This document shows positions 40,176-51,580 of a DNA stretch of 64,000 nucleotides, piece after piece. The stretch covers positions 84,252,583 to 84,316,582 of the forward strand of contig OX638130.1 in the NCBI GenBank assembly GCA_951804985.1. The letters run 5' to 3'. The number at the start of each line of letters is the position of its first letter. Position 1 is the first letter of the stretch. Source of the stretch: Dryomyza anilis. Taxonomy: Eukaryota > Arthropoda > Insecta > Diptera > Dryomyzidae. Made by a program: the position numbers and the translations under genes. The notes under the pieces are model-generated. The model worked only from the letters and a program-made list of their open reading frames with translations. It had not been told where the DNA came from and did no database searches.

Positions 40176-40639
40176 CACGTGGTCACATAATTATCATGTC
40201 AACCCTAATAGGGCGAAGAATTACTTTACGTATTATAATTACAAAAAATTTAATATTTTACCTTAAATGAAAATAACATTACAATTGTCCATGAAAGAAT
40301 TGATTGCAAAACATTTGAAATGTGTAACAGGTATATTTAACATTATTTTTTTAATTTTTTATGACAAAATGGTGTTAAATGTTCTAAATAGGTTAAGAGC
40401 CAATGAGGTTCCAATAAGGGATAATTAGTTTTAGATAAATAAATTGTTTTCTTGTCATACTGTCAACAGAAATAATAAATAAATAAGTATACAAAGTATA
40501 GGATCAAATCTATTTGGAAATGAAATAAACTGTAGTACCTGTAGTACTGCAGTACTTTTTCCCCACTAATACCAGTTGAAATCAAAAAACGAAAATAACA
40601 GGAAAAAATTCAGGGAACAGGAAAGTATACTTAAGGCGC

Positions 40640-40785
40640 TGTCAGGAATCGCAATGAATCGGAATCGAAACTGGAACCTTTTCGATTTTTGAAACCGGAA
40701 TCGGAACCGTAATTTAAAAAATGTGTGGAAGCGGCACCGGAATCGGAACATTTTTTTTTTGGAACAGAAAGAGTTTTAGTTCCTG
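40640..40785. mobile_element. Fragment of the hAT-like family of 59.1 kb
   Basis: Contains repeated GGAATCGGAACC words with the phrase ACCGGAATCGGAAC and AAAAAATGTGTGGAAG, closely matching the interior of the element at 59113-59834. Terminal inverted repeats are absent. Confidence 0.55.
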
Positions 40786-41081
40786 GTTAAAATTATAACA
40801 AAAACTTTAATAATTTTTTTAATAATGTAGTAGAGATAATGCGTTTTACATAGGAATCTATTTATTCCAGTAGAACATTTGAATTATTTCGCTCGTAAGA
40901 CTTTGAATGAATATTGGTACCATGAATATAATGTAAAATCAATATAGAACAAGAAATCCTTTAAATAGACCAAGACCACTGTAAAATTTTTAATATTAAT
41001 ATGTTGCACAGTGTTAAAACTCAAAACTTTAACTGCTTTAAGACAACTTTTTAACCCTTTACTTTGCTTTTTCATTTGCAG

Positions 41082-41347
41082 GTGGCCCCATGGATCACTC
41101 CGGCCCCATACCCATGGTTAATGAATTCGGTTTAACGCCCGAGTCGAACTTCCTCAGTCAAGCGGGCGGCCCACCGATGAATATACAGGCCGCTGTCGGT
41201 CCACCGCCTCCGGAGCATATGCTGGCGCAGCAACAACAACAGCAGCAGCAACAGCAAAATGGCCCGCGTTCTGCGTCACCGGAATTCATGACATCCGCGA
41301 ACTTCTCCGAACCGCAAAACATGCAAAACGAGGGACTTGTTTGGTAA
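41082..41347 (+). CDS. Lim1: Lim1 terminal coding exon with polyglutamine run
   Basis: With the G from the previous exon it continues GGPMDHSGPIPMVNEFGL, then TPESNFLSQAGGPPM, a Pro-rich segment, ten consecutive Gln (41228-41257, mixed CAG/CAA), ASPEFMTSANFSEPQNMQ and the C-terminus EGLVW before TAA at 41345-41347. The short hydrophobic VW terminus is shared with LHX1/LHX5 (which end AAVW) and supports orthology. The four visible exons give 314 residues; with two LIM domains upstream the full protein would be near the roughly 500 residues of fly Lim1. The Gln run varies in length between flies and uses interrupted codons, which limits slippage. Confidence 0.95.
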
Positions 41348-42525
41348 TATACGAAACAATTGGCAAGTCGGCTGCTGCTGCTGAAGACACTAGCGCAACA
41401 ACAACAACATCAACAGTAGGACACGTGCTTAGCGTTGCCACCTGGCTTGCATGCAGCTACATTGCATTCGAAGAGAAAAACAAAAATAGCGTTTCAAAAT
41501 GGCTGCTTCAAACTATTTTGTTTTTTTGATATTATTGCTGAGCACAAAATGTACATTTTTTAAATTAGAAAAAAAAACAAAAGAAAAAATATATATATTA
41601 AAATTTAGCAAAAATTAATTTATTAAAATGCAATTTTAACAAATTAAGCCTTTTTTAACAATTGAAGCTAAAAATTAAACAGTGTTTGTATAAAGTACGC
41701 GCTTAAGTATGTAAAAAGTTTGGGAAATGCTGGCGAATAAAAAATCAAATGAAAATTAAAATTAAAACAAAAACAAAAAAGAATTTAACTAATTTTATTA
41801 ACGGCTTTTGCATTAGTTGGTTATTGGCGTATTAGCCATTAATTCTGTTAACAACTACTATTATTTTTGTTGTCAAACAACAGGCACTTTATTTAGTTTT
41901 TTTTGTTTCCATTTTTATTTTTTTAATAAGTTTTAAAATTAAGTGTAATTAGTTTAGCAAAGTACTAAGAAATGTGTAGCAAGAAAAATACTAATCGTAA
42001 GTTGTATAAAGTGTTTAGTGTTAGTCCTAAAACCTAAGTTACAGCAGAATAGATACTATATATATATATGAAAAAATATTTATCATTAAAAAAAAAAAAA
42101 CAAAATATTATTGAAATAAATAAAAGAAATTGTTAACTAAAAAAAAACGTATCTATTATTAAAATAAAAACTCTAATTCAATGCAAAATATATCGCAAAC
42201 TCTTCAAAATCTGTTTTTTATTATTTTTTATTTATTTTCAAAACCAAGTTATTCAAATTCTCTGAGCAAATAAAACCAAAAAAAAAAAAAATCAAAGTCT
42301 GACATTGGAAAATTTGTTAGCAAAACCTCAAAAAACAAACAAAATTTTGTCACACCGATGCGTTTGCGAATTGATGTATTATAGCAACAACCAACAAGAA
42401 ATGTCTATTTAAAAATATTAACAAAAATGCAAAAATCTCAACAGATAATATTTCAAACACAAAAACAAATCATACAAAAAAAAATGAAAGAAAATAAAAT
42501 ATTTATGAAATAAACAAAAATATAA
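41348..42525 (+). other. Lim1: Lim1 3' UTR and polyadenylation region
   Basis: A-rich DNA directly after the stop codon. AATAAA hexamers lie at 41737-41742, 42115-42120, 42119-42124 and 42269-42274, with further ones near 42.5 kb. The pair at 42.11 kb gives a 3' UTR of about 0.8 kb; the later ones allow alternative ends. The actual cleavage site cannot be read from sequence alone. Confidence 0.6.
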
Positions 42526-42544
42526 AATCAAATTATGGTGTTTT

Positions 42545-42700
42545 GATTAATACTTGTGGGGCACTGTTAAACATGTAAAGTATTTGGAGGAAACACTTTA
42601 AGCATATTTGGGGGAAACACTTCATGTATTTGGGTGAACCACTTTAATCATTTGTGAAAAACACTATAAATATTTGGAGGAAACACTTATAAAATTTGAG
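42545..42700. repeat. ~30-bp minisatellite, about five copies
   Basis: Degenerate repeats of TATTTGGAGGAAACACTT with AAGCA-like spacers, immediately after the Lim1 polyadenylation region. Confidence 0.65.
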
Positions 42701-42936
42701 GCATTTGATACAAGGACTTAGTTGTTGTATGAAACATTCATGGCAAACAATTTTGAACTGTGAAGTGTTTGCAAGAAATAGAACAATTGTGGTATCATTT
42801 GCGGTAAATAATTTATTAATTTCCTACAAACGGTGTTTTCAAACACTTTAAAGTTTGTTTTACATTGTGTTTTGATAAACATATAGGTTTATACTATTCT
42901 AAAATATTTATTAAATATGAAGGGCTTTAATATGCA

Positions 42937-43804
42937 CACTAAGAAAACAATGATGATTACAAGAAACATCACAGCTCTAAATATCAAGTTATTTACAAAT
43001 TATTTAGATCGTATTTGAGACAACCATCTTTCAAACATCCGTCAAATGCGATAAATATTGCTAGCAACCATCTTTCAAATTTACGATTATGTATAGCAAT
43101 CATCAATTAAACATCTTACAAATAGGAAGACAGTTGATGAATATTTGGAAAAGGTACTCCAATAGAATTCACGGAGTAATTTTTATTGAATTGAAAGGGA
43201 ATTAACCAAATGTATTTTTCTTTATTCTAGAATTAAAAGAGTATCCTGGTTATACATCGCCATCGTCTTTATAAATTCTTTGAAGGTAAAATTTTAGAAC
43301 GACTTGAGATTTCTTCGCAGAAGAACGAAGTCCGACCGGCGATGCTGTCATCAAAGTAAACTCTGAAAAGAAATATTTTTCATCACGTGTTGATAATTTA
43401 AATCACAGGATATTTTATTTTCACTTTTACCATTAAAATGTAATATTTAAGTTGGCACTTTTTACACCATTTGATTTACTTCATTCTTGTGGATAAATCG
43501 AGCTTAAGGAAAAAATACGACATTTTCCTTCCATTTAGTCAAATGTCAAAATACCTCAAAAGTTTTGCTGTAAATGTCCAGGAACTCAGGATGTTTGCTA
43601 TCAGTTAACTGTAAATATCTCAATTTTCATTGCTGTTGTGGTAAACATCTCTTAACTATCTACATATATGTCATATTTGAAAAATATTAATAGTTTTGCT
43701 GTAACTTTATTGAAACTTATGGGATGTTAGAATATTTGCTACAAGGCGTAAATTTAAACAGATAGTTGCAGCAAGACTTTCATAAACATCTTGTTTTCTT
43801 AGTG
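42937..43804. mobile_element. 868-bp DNA transposon-like element, 14-bp terminal inverted repeats
   Basis: CACTAAGAAAACAA (42937-42950) and its exact reverse complement TTGTTTTCTTAGTG (43791-43804) bound an AT-rich non-coding interior with recurrent AACATC / CATCTTTCAAA words in both orientations. No transposase frame is present. A target duplication was not resolved. Confidence 0.6.
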
Positions 43805-44441
43805 CAGAATACATATTTGTGGTATTTCACATTACAGTGTATTTTATGACATGATGTGATTTAATGAGAAATTATTTTATGTTATGATCGGGATCAATTT
43901 TACCCATGTCATATTTTGTAACTCAACGTTGGGTCTCTTCATCTCGAGGGATTTTTGTGAAAATAAATAAATTTTGTTTTATTATTGTGTATTCCTCTTC
44001 TAGAATTCGAGTTTTCAATAACCCATCGAAATCAATTCGATTTATTACTGTCATATTTTTAAATTTTGAACAAATTCTCGACTTGTTCTCGATTTGTAAT
44101 CAAATGTTCTCGATTTCTTGTCTCGATTTGTTGAAATGATAATTCCCATATTAGAAACATATTTGTAAAATTTATTCATCGTATATTTTTCAATTCCGGG
44201 ACCAGTATTGACATCACTAATTGAACTCAAAACTGAGATTTTTTATCTTTATGTTTTGTTTTGAAAGTAAAAGTTAATTCATTTCAATTAGATTGAATTA
44301 ATCTCTTGCTGATCCAGAATTCAGGGTTTCAATAAAAAATAAAAAATGTATTTTTGATCGGAAATGATAATGCCCGTTTATCTTGCTACAATATTCGCCA
44401 ATAATGAATTACTTGAATGCTTTTTGTTTTAATATACTGAA

Positions 44442-44484
44442 AAACTAGAATTGAGACCTTCGTTAACGGTCTCAGTTCTAGTTT
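44442..44484. repeat. 17-bp-stem hairpin next to a DINE-1/mini-me end
   Basis: AAACTAGAATTGAGACC (44442-44458) pairs with GGTCTCAGTTCTAGTTT (44468-44484), 16 of 17 matches, with a 9-nt loop. It lies 10 bp before the start of the element at 44495. Confidence 0.6.
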
Positions 44485-44494
44485 AATACCAGTA

Positions 44495-45298
44495 ATTATA
44501 CCCTACACCTATGAGGTACAGGGTATATTAACTTTGTGCATATATTGTAACGCCCCTTAGGAGCCGTGTCCGGTATGGAAAATTATATATATTCTTGATC
44601 AGCATCACTACCCGAGTCCGTTTAGCCATGTCCGTCTGTCTGTCCGTCTTGCAGTCGGAATACAGAATAACTTGAGAAATACTGATCAGAATGCGATGAA
44701 ATTTCATCTCAATATATTTTAGCCAAAAGTAGGAACTGAGTTTGAAAATGAGCCAAATCGGTCAACGGCTCGCCCACCTCCCATACAAGTCACTTTTATA
44801 TAACTCTTTCGGAACTAATAACTAGAAAAGTATTCAAGGTATAGTTATAAAATTTAAAACGTATTATTAGAATTCACCTAAAAATATGTCGTCTAAAAAT
44901 GGGCGTGATCCGTCCACTTTTTTTTCATTATTTCCCGGGTTTTCATAATGGAAATTTGATCCGTAAATTATTAAAATCAAATCTATGAAATATTAGTTAA
45001 CAAAAATCATAAATAAACCGATATCAAAAACCAATATAAATCATTGCAATTTTATATCATTTTCTGTGACAGACAGCATAGGTATATAAATAATTAGGAG
45101 CTTCATCCATCTATCTCTTCTAGTTTTCCTGTAATCGCTATTTTAACAGACTGAGAGAAGGACAGACATACACTGACTGATATAAAAATGAGCTTGATCG
45201 GTCGATTGTGACCTGTGAACCGACCACTTGGTAGTCCGACTATAAAACTTATAATTCTTACAAACACCAACTACCAAAATTTCCCATGTGGCCTAACC
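44495..45298 (+). mobile_element. DINE-1/mini-me-like element, copy 2
   Basis: Begins TTATACCCTACACCTATGAG with GGTATGGAAAATTATATATA, TTCTTGATCAGCATCACTAC, CCATGTCCGTCTGTCTGTCC, and ends near CCCATGTGGCCTAACC. It belongs to a different subfamily from the 35-kb copy: it has the GTACAGGGTATATTAAC start and an ATAACTCTTTCGGAACTAAT block, which it shares with the copy at 62.66 kb. Confidence 0.7.
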
Positions 45299-45676
45299 TT
45301 TAGTTACTGGTTTACTTTGTTACCATCTGCCCAAAGCTTTGCTATAAGTCTCCTTTTTCGTATTACTCTAAAATCATTACCTAATCGAAAGATGGATTTT
45401 TTTGTTGTGCCAGAGGAATACTTCGTTTTTTTTTTTTGATAATTACAAACGGATGCCTGTTAGACGAAAGTGACTTAATTTTTAATAAATTAAAAATCAA
45501 GAAATCAAAATTTATGTAACAAAGATTTGACGTCGTTTCGTCGATCCTTTCGAAATACAGAAATACAGAAAGTTTCTAGTAAAAAAACCTCACTTATACA
45601 AGTAATTGTTATTGAAAAGTTTATATTAATGAAACTTTGATGGCACAACGATTTCTTCTTAAGTTTTATAGTATTT

Positions 45677-46040
45677 TTAAGAAGTACGATTATGATCGCC
45701 CAATGCACATTCCTGAAAAATTCGACAAATGATAAAATCCATTAACATATGTTCCATAATCCCACCATCAACTCCAGCAGCTTCCAACATACTGTCTGTT
45801 CCTGGGACTAACCCTTGGCTTCCTTCGTCAAACCGCACGTGAAATAATAATAATAACAATTTTCCAAAACAAAATGCAGTGTGCATCAAGTTAATCGCGT
45901 TGCCACATGTGAATTTCACACCTTCGATATCAAGAACAACGTTTTGTTCCACAACCAAACAATAGCCCTTCGTGTCTAATGTCCGGCGATATGGAATATG
46001 GACACGAAAGGACTCTGTGTGTTGGTTGGTACAGCAGACT
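45677..46040 (-). pseudogene. Unrecognised coding-like segment, possibly an eroded protein gene
   Basis: The minus-strand frame ending at 45677 reads back past its first Met without a stop: RRTLDTKGYCLVVEQNVVLD, then GVKFTCGNAINLMHTAFCF and a LLLFHVRFDEGSQG stretch. The composition is protein-like and not low-complexity apart from one LLLLL run. I do not recognise the family. Upstream (46056-46259) is His/Ser-rich in two frames with stops. A transposon-derived ORF or a gene remnant are both possible. Confidence 0.3.
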
Positions 46041-46299
46041 TATGTGCATTATGTGTTATACCAAAAGGCAGCCTGTCAAGCTGAGGCAAACCCTCGACCA
46101 CGACTGATACTGTTGATGATGATGCGGATGTTGATGGTCCGTAGTGCGATGGATGCATCTCAATGCTGCGTGTCGATACGAATGTTGACTATCTTTGTGA
46201 CTGAGTACAATAGCAATAAAAACAACAACAACATTATCATGCGTTACATAAACGCACATTAAATGTCAGTCGTCCGTCAAGTCGTATCTGGTTATATTG

Positions 46300-46512
46300 A
46301 AGGTTCCCCCCCTTTATCTAATCACACCCACATTCTACATGGCGATTATAATGTTATATATGATATTTCGTTACTATTATTATAACTCTACTTACAGGAG
46401 GTCTATATGTTTATATATGAGTTACCACACCCCTTGCCCATGTTTTACGTGGCGATTATAAATATAATTCTTTGTTATATTTTTATAACTCTTCTCTTAG
46501 GAGGTCTGGAGC
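46300..46512 (-). repeat. Two ~110-bp copies related to the 14.1-kb tandem repeat
   Basis: ACATGGCGATTATAAT / ACGTGGCGATTATAAAT and TTATAACTCT-tac/ctc-TTAGGAGGTCT recur about 110 bp apart. In reverse complement they resemble the AGAGTTATAAAAAT...AGAATGTGGGCG...GGATAAAGGG units at 14.47-14.95 kb. Confidence 0.5.
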
Positions 46513-47737
46513 AAAGCCTACACACAAAAAAATAATTGCTTGGCGTACAGGTGTTTCAACGAATATTCATTTGCATCTCCCAAATGTAGTTTGCGTTCAC
46601 TGAAAATCATGTGTGGCAAACAATAGCGTGAAGCGTAACCATCTATTGGTTGAAGCAACTGCAACATTGATTGGGAAAACCAATTTTTTATCCATTTACA
46701 AGTTTTTTTATTATACATAATCAATATTTAGTTGGCTGCACGGATAGTTGGTTAAATTACTAAGTTATATAACATTAAGTTGTTGTAACCAATATATTTT
46801 TTTTTATTGTACTGCGAACAGGACAACATCAATCGCACAAGCATCAGATTTTTCACTCGTTTTTTTGAGTTGCGGAGTGCGTGCCACGTGTGTAATACAA
46901 GACTTGTATTTCTTTTTAGAAACAAAAGGCGAATTTTTAATAAATTTTAATAATTGTGGTATCAAAAAAATTCACATAAATCTAAAGTTTCCGGTTGTTT
47001 TATTCAGTTTTTACAAATTATTATAAAAAATCGTCAAAACTAAATTTGCATCAACCACATGATGCTGTTTAGTTTTTTCATGCCCTAATCTACTTTCTAT
47101 AAAAACGCATCAATTCTTTAGAGTTCTTGTTCTTGGTTTTCCTTCTGTTCTATTTTCATATGCAGGCCTAGCGCTCCAACACGGTGCTAACACAAAGTCA
47201 ATTTAACATCGATTTGTTGTCCATTTCCGATGAAGTATATACAAGTCGAAAATTACGTTGTGCAGCTGACTTCGTACTTCAATTGGCTACCACAACTAAA
47301 CAATCGCCGAATATTTGGTTGTGTCAAATGTCAATTGGTTCTGTCAACTGCATACATTAGTTGAGTGAACTGATACGTGGAGTTGCAACAGCTGAATTAG
47401 CCGAATGCTGACAGAACCAAATATATCGGTTGGCAAAAAAAGACGGTTGCCCCAACTATTCGTTCCTTGGATGTATGTTTTGTCGATATACGGAAAAACT
47501 GAATAAAGTCTAAATTTTTGAATTTTAACGTACTCAACCAAAACGTACTCAGTAAATTTTTTTAAAACTTTTTATTAATAAATAACCATTCAGCCGATAC
47601 CCAATTTTATTGCCAAATTGGCCGCGAGAGACGTTAATGCTAATGTTTTAGGTATCGATGTTCAAAGCAGAGCTGTAAAGGTTGGATTACGATTACTTTT
47701 GATTATGATTACTAAAGAATCGTAATCACTTTCTATT

Positions 47738-48451
47738 TAAGACTTTGAACCAGAGCTGTAGAGGTTAGATTACGATTACTAAAGAATCGTAATCAAAAAT
47801 TTTGCATACGATTCTTAGTAGTCGTAATCAAAAATTTTGATTACGATTAGTAATAATCAAAAAGTATTTTGATTCTTTGTACATTTTTTGATTATTTTCA
47901 CGACTACTTTAAAATAATCAAAAACTAATAATCCGACTACTTTTTTTTTTGATTATTTGAAAATAATCAAAAAATGTAATCCGACTACTTTTTTTTTATT
48001 ATTTGAAAATAATCAAAAAAGTAATCCGACTTCTCTTTTTTGATTATTTCTATTTTTTTTAGATTATATTTCGATTATTTGATAATCAAAAAATAATCAA
48101 GATTCTATTTTTCTTGATTATTTTTTGATTATAAAAAAAAGTAGTCGGATTACTTTTTTTATTATTTTCAAATAATCAAAAAAAAATAGTCGGATTACTT
48201 TTTTTGATTATTTTCAAATAATCAAAAAAAAGTAGTCGGACTACTAGTTTTTGATTATTTTAAAGTAGTCGTGAAAATAATCAAAAAATGTACTAAGTAT
48301 AAATTACTTTTTGATTATTTCTAATCGTAATCAAAATATTTGATTACGACTACTAAGAATCGTAATCAAAATTTTTGATTACGATTCTTTAGTAATCGTA
48401 ATCAAAAGTAATCGTAATCCAACCTCTACAGTTCTGGTTCAAAGTCTTTAA
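47738..48451. repeat. 714-bp foldback element made of GATTACGATT/AATAATCAAAA motifs
   Basis: The left arm from GACTTTGAACCAGAGCTGTA runs through alternating TAATCGTAATC and AATAATCAAAAA words, and the right arm returns as the complement to TACAGTTCTGGTTCAAAGTC. Arms are about 340-350 bp around a short A/T loop near 48.10 kb, where AATAATCAAG faces CTTGATTATT. Just outside, 47671-47730 carries a second, more complete copy of the terminus. It is non-coding. Confidence 0.85.
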
Positions 48452-48693
48452 GAAAGTTTTTTTCGTTATAAAACCTCTGTCGCAATGTTTGGATCCATTT
48501 GGCAGTAAAAGTGGGCATCGTCTGCAATGGTATTTATTCAGCTATGAAGTAAAATAAATTTCACTTTTAAAGGTTTTGAGTTATAAACGTTCAGTGAAAG
48601 TGAGTATGGGATAAAAGGGCGATATGTAAAATCAATGTCAGCTTCGAAACTTTTAAAGGTTTTTAGTTGTGAAAGTTTAAAGTTAAACCAGTG

Positions 48694-49833
48694 AAGGCCA
48701 TGTCACATAGAAAATTTTGAAGTATTGATAGTTGGTGTGATGAATTAGTAAGAATTATGAAAGTTATAGTCGGTCTAAGCTTACTATAAATACCCTACAT
48801 ATAATGATAATGTGTGCGGTGACCACTTAAAGTGGTGCATAGGTCACTAGGGTTTACAAATCCTGAAAATAACTATAAACATGGAATCGCTAAAGAATTT
48901 CATTTCATTTGATATCCATATGTACAAATGGGTAGGTATACCGTATTTCGATTTTTTTTTTCGAAAACCACAATTTAGTTCCCGAGAAATCGTTATATTC
49001 ATATATTTGAGCATAAAGTCAATATATATTTGACCAAAAAAGTTCACTTAAGCTCGTATAAATTATAATCCATCTGTAGATGTAGATTTTATGAGGTATT
49101 TGAAAATAAGTGGTCGGTTCGCAGGTCACAATGGACCGATCATGCCAATTTTCTTGTTGAAACAGCGTAGACTTATAAGTAATCTAAATTTCATTAATCT
49201 AGCTCTTCTAATTTTTCTGTAATCGTGATTTCAACAGACAGACAAACGAAAAGACAGATTGATGGACAGACAGAGAGACGGACATCGCTAAATCGACTCA
49301 GGAGGTCATGCGGATCAAGAATATATTGTTACGAAAATTCAGTCTACGGAAAACTGTTCTACGAGTTCGTATCGCTGGATTGTGTACAAAATAAAAACGC
49401 ACTTATATTAACTAGTATTATTTCAACTGGTATTAATTAACTTTATTAATTTATATAACAACTTTAAGAATAATCACTTATATCAACAGCTGAATTAATA
49501 CAATTTATATTTACAATTTTCACTCACGAGACGCACTAGTTCACTATTAAATCACAACTCTCATTCGCACTCATGTGTTTTAATGCGCTGATCTTCCATC
49601 TCTTTCTCGCACACTGCCTCAGTGCGCTGAATGATCTTCCGTCTCTTTCTAACACATGCTTAGTGCCCTGAATTGTCTTGCGTCTCATTAATTATTGTTG
49701 ATTGCTCGCACTATGGGGCAAATTACATCTTTTCGTAACAATATATATACTTTCCCATACCGGAGATGCTTCCCTCTCAGTGTTACAAACGGCGTACCAA
49801 ACTGAATATTCCCTTTCACTCTTATTGTAGGGT
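48694..49833 (-). mobile_element. DINE-1/mini-me-like element, copy 3, interrupted by a solo LTR
   Basis: In reverse orientation it runs from GGGTACCAAACT-side sequence near 49833 (GTTTGTAACACTGAGAGGGA, ACCGGAGATG complement) through the GTATATATA core, the GACAGACAGA tract (49235-49285) and the 3' hairpin remnant ATAGTCGG-TCTAAGCT-TACTAT near 48766-48787. The copy is older than the 35-kb one, with several substitutions in the hairpin. It is split inside its TATATATA core by 49327-49740. Confidence 0.7.
49327..49740. mobile_element. Solo LTR (414 bp), gypsy-like termini
   Basis: Starts TGTTACGAAAA and ends TTTTCGTAACA, an 11-bp perfect inverted repeat with the TG...CA ends of an LTR. An AATAAA sits near 49390. 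It is flanked by ATAT on both sides inside the AT core of a DINE-1/mini-me copy, consistent with a 4-bp target duplication, although the TA-repeat target makes the exact length ambiguous. No second LTR or internal coding region is present, so it is a recombined single LTR. Confidence 0.75.
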
Positions 49834-50748
49834 AGACTTATTTCAGTAAAAGCCTCTATTAACCAGGGTCGGACCCTAAGTAAGTGAGTAAGAGTAGTAT
49901 ATGTTGAAAGGGTATTCATTCAGCTATTAATAAAATCAATTCAGCTTATCTGCTGTTAACTGGCAGAATTCACAATCGATAAAAAGACTGTTCTTATATC
50001 TTTCATGGCATCTAAAATAAAAATACTTTGTTTCAAAAATGTAGATAATATATCTAGTAAAAACAAACTGTGTCAATGTTCATCGTGCCATCTGATTCTG
50101 TACTCGTTTGAACGCATATCGGGCCAAAGATTTTCCAAAGATTTCTTTTACTCGTATGTTCCTAAAGCTTGCTCAATGGTGTTGAGGCTCATGCCCCATC
50201 ACCATAGACGAAGACTGTCATCATATGTAACATGATCCTCAATTACCTACTTAGCCCAAAGTAGTGTCATTTCATCTCTAGACGTCATTTCTTCTCTAGC
50301 CCTACTAAATAATTCGGAAGGGCCATGCTCATGAAAATATCGTGTCATTATTTGAAATAGTCGGGATTTGGGATTTGCACAATATTTTTGTAACACAGTT
50401 TTCTTATCGGGTAATGACTTGGACAGAGTATTTAATCATTTTCTTGTTTTCCTTAGTATTGCCTAGTCACGACCTGAGTTAAACTGTTTATCTGTTGCCT
50501 CTGAAATCCTGATAATGCACCTGAATATTTTCAATTTCGTATTTCGTATTTTCGTATTTATTTAAGACTAGCTGGACCCGTGCACCACTCGTGCCAAGAT
50601 TTTGTGTATTCAAAGATATGGAGCGAGGGCCCGTGACACAGAGGCCCGTGCTTCGTTGTGGAAGTTTTTATGGGTTTTATAAATGTAATAACCGAATAAT
50701 AATTCTCCGCCAAAAAAAAAACTATTCTCAAAGACAATTATTTCTCAG

Positions 50749-50945
50749 ACTGCGCTTCCCCGTAGAATATTTCGCCCTAGATTTCTTCCCAGTAGAAATC
50801 TTCCATGTAAAATTCTTCCCCAAAGAACGCTTTCCCGTAGAATTCTTCCCGGTAGAAAACTTCCCGTAGAACTCATCCCGGTAGAATTGTTCCCGGTAGA
50901 TTTCTTTCCCGTAAAATTCTTCCCAGTAGAGTTTTACACTGTAGA
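50749..50945. repeat. ~19-bp TTCTTCCCGGTAGAA minisatellite
   Basis: About ten copies of (GAA)TTCTTCCCGGTAGAA with variants such as TTCTTCCCCAAAGAA and TTCTTCCCAGTAGA. Its complement matches the decayed unit in the last Lim1 intron at 39610-40175. Confidence 0.75.
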
Positions 50946-51185
50946 CATTTTAGTGTGGTGAGTTTTAATGTGGTGAGTTTAGGTGAGATGAATTTTGGTG
51001 TGGTGAGTTTTAGTGTGGTAAGTTTTAGTGTGGTGAGTTTTAGTGTGGTGAATTTTATTGTGGTGAGTTTCAGTGTGGTGAATTTTATTGTGGTGAGTTT
51101 TAGTGTGGTGAGTTTAGTGTGGTGAATTTTAGTGTGGTGAATTTTAGTGTGGTGAATTTGAGTGTGGTGAGTTTTAATGTGTGGT
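50945..51185. repeat. 16-bp TTTTAGTGTGGTGAG minisatellite
   Basis: About fifteen tandem copies of a 16-bp unit TTTTAGTGTGGTGAG(A), with small substitutions (GTTTTAATG, AATTTTATTG). It follows directly on the TTCTTCCC array. Confidence 0.85.
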
Positions 51186-51405
51186 TGCTTTTGTATATTT
51201 TGTTTGTATTTTAATTTTTTGTTTCATCTTTTTAGCTTGTGTATGTGCTGAGTTATGTCGTTTGCAATGTTTACGTTGTATGGGAGGTACCACGCCCCTT
51301 TGCCCAATCGCGCCCATATATAGCCTATGACACCCTCCGGACTCCATAGTATCCTGTTACAAAATTTAAGTTAAATCGGTTCAGTGGTTTAGACGTGATG
51401 CTGGA

Positions 51406-51410
<5 letters not shown>

Positions 51411-51464
<54 letters not shown>

Positions 51465-51465
51465 T

Positions 51466-51500
<35 letters not shown>

Positions 51501-51513
51501 TACATACATACAT

Positions 51514-51559
<46 letters not shown>

Positions 51560-51580
51560 CGACAGACTGACAGACGGACC
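51411..51580. repeat. (GACA)n microsatellite, about 150 bp
   Basis: About forty CAGA/GACA units interrupted by a short CATA run near 51499-51515, ending in degenerate GACC/GACT/GACG units. The surrounding sequence is that of the composite element, so the tract probably expanded from its GACA-rich end. Open frames across it on both strands are artefacts of the repeat. Confidence 0.95.

Larger units (their letters stand above)
38919..41081 (+). other. Lim1: Lim1 last intron, 2.2 kb
   Basis: Phase-1 intron, donor gtgaga, acceptor catttgcag. It contains the decayed minisatellite at 39610-40175 and a fragment related to the hAT-like element of 59.1 kb at 40640-40785. The rest is AT-rich without recognisable content. 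Confidence 0.9.

Noticed and set aside
50945..51185. Regularly spaced 16-bp repeats, considered as a CRISPR array
   Set aside because: The repeats are directly abutting without unique spacers and the DNA is from an animal; it is a minisatellite.
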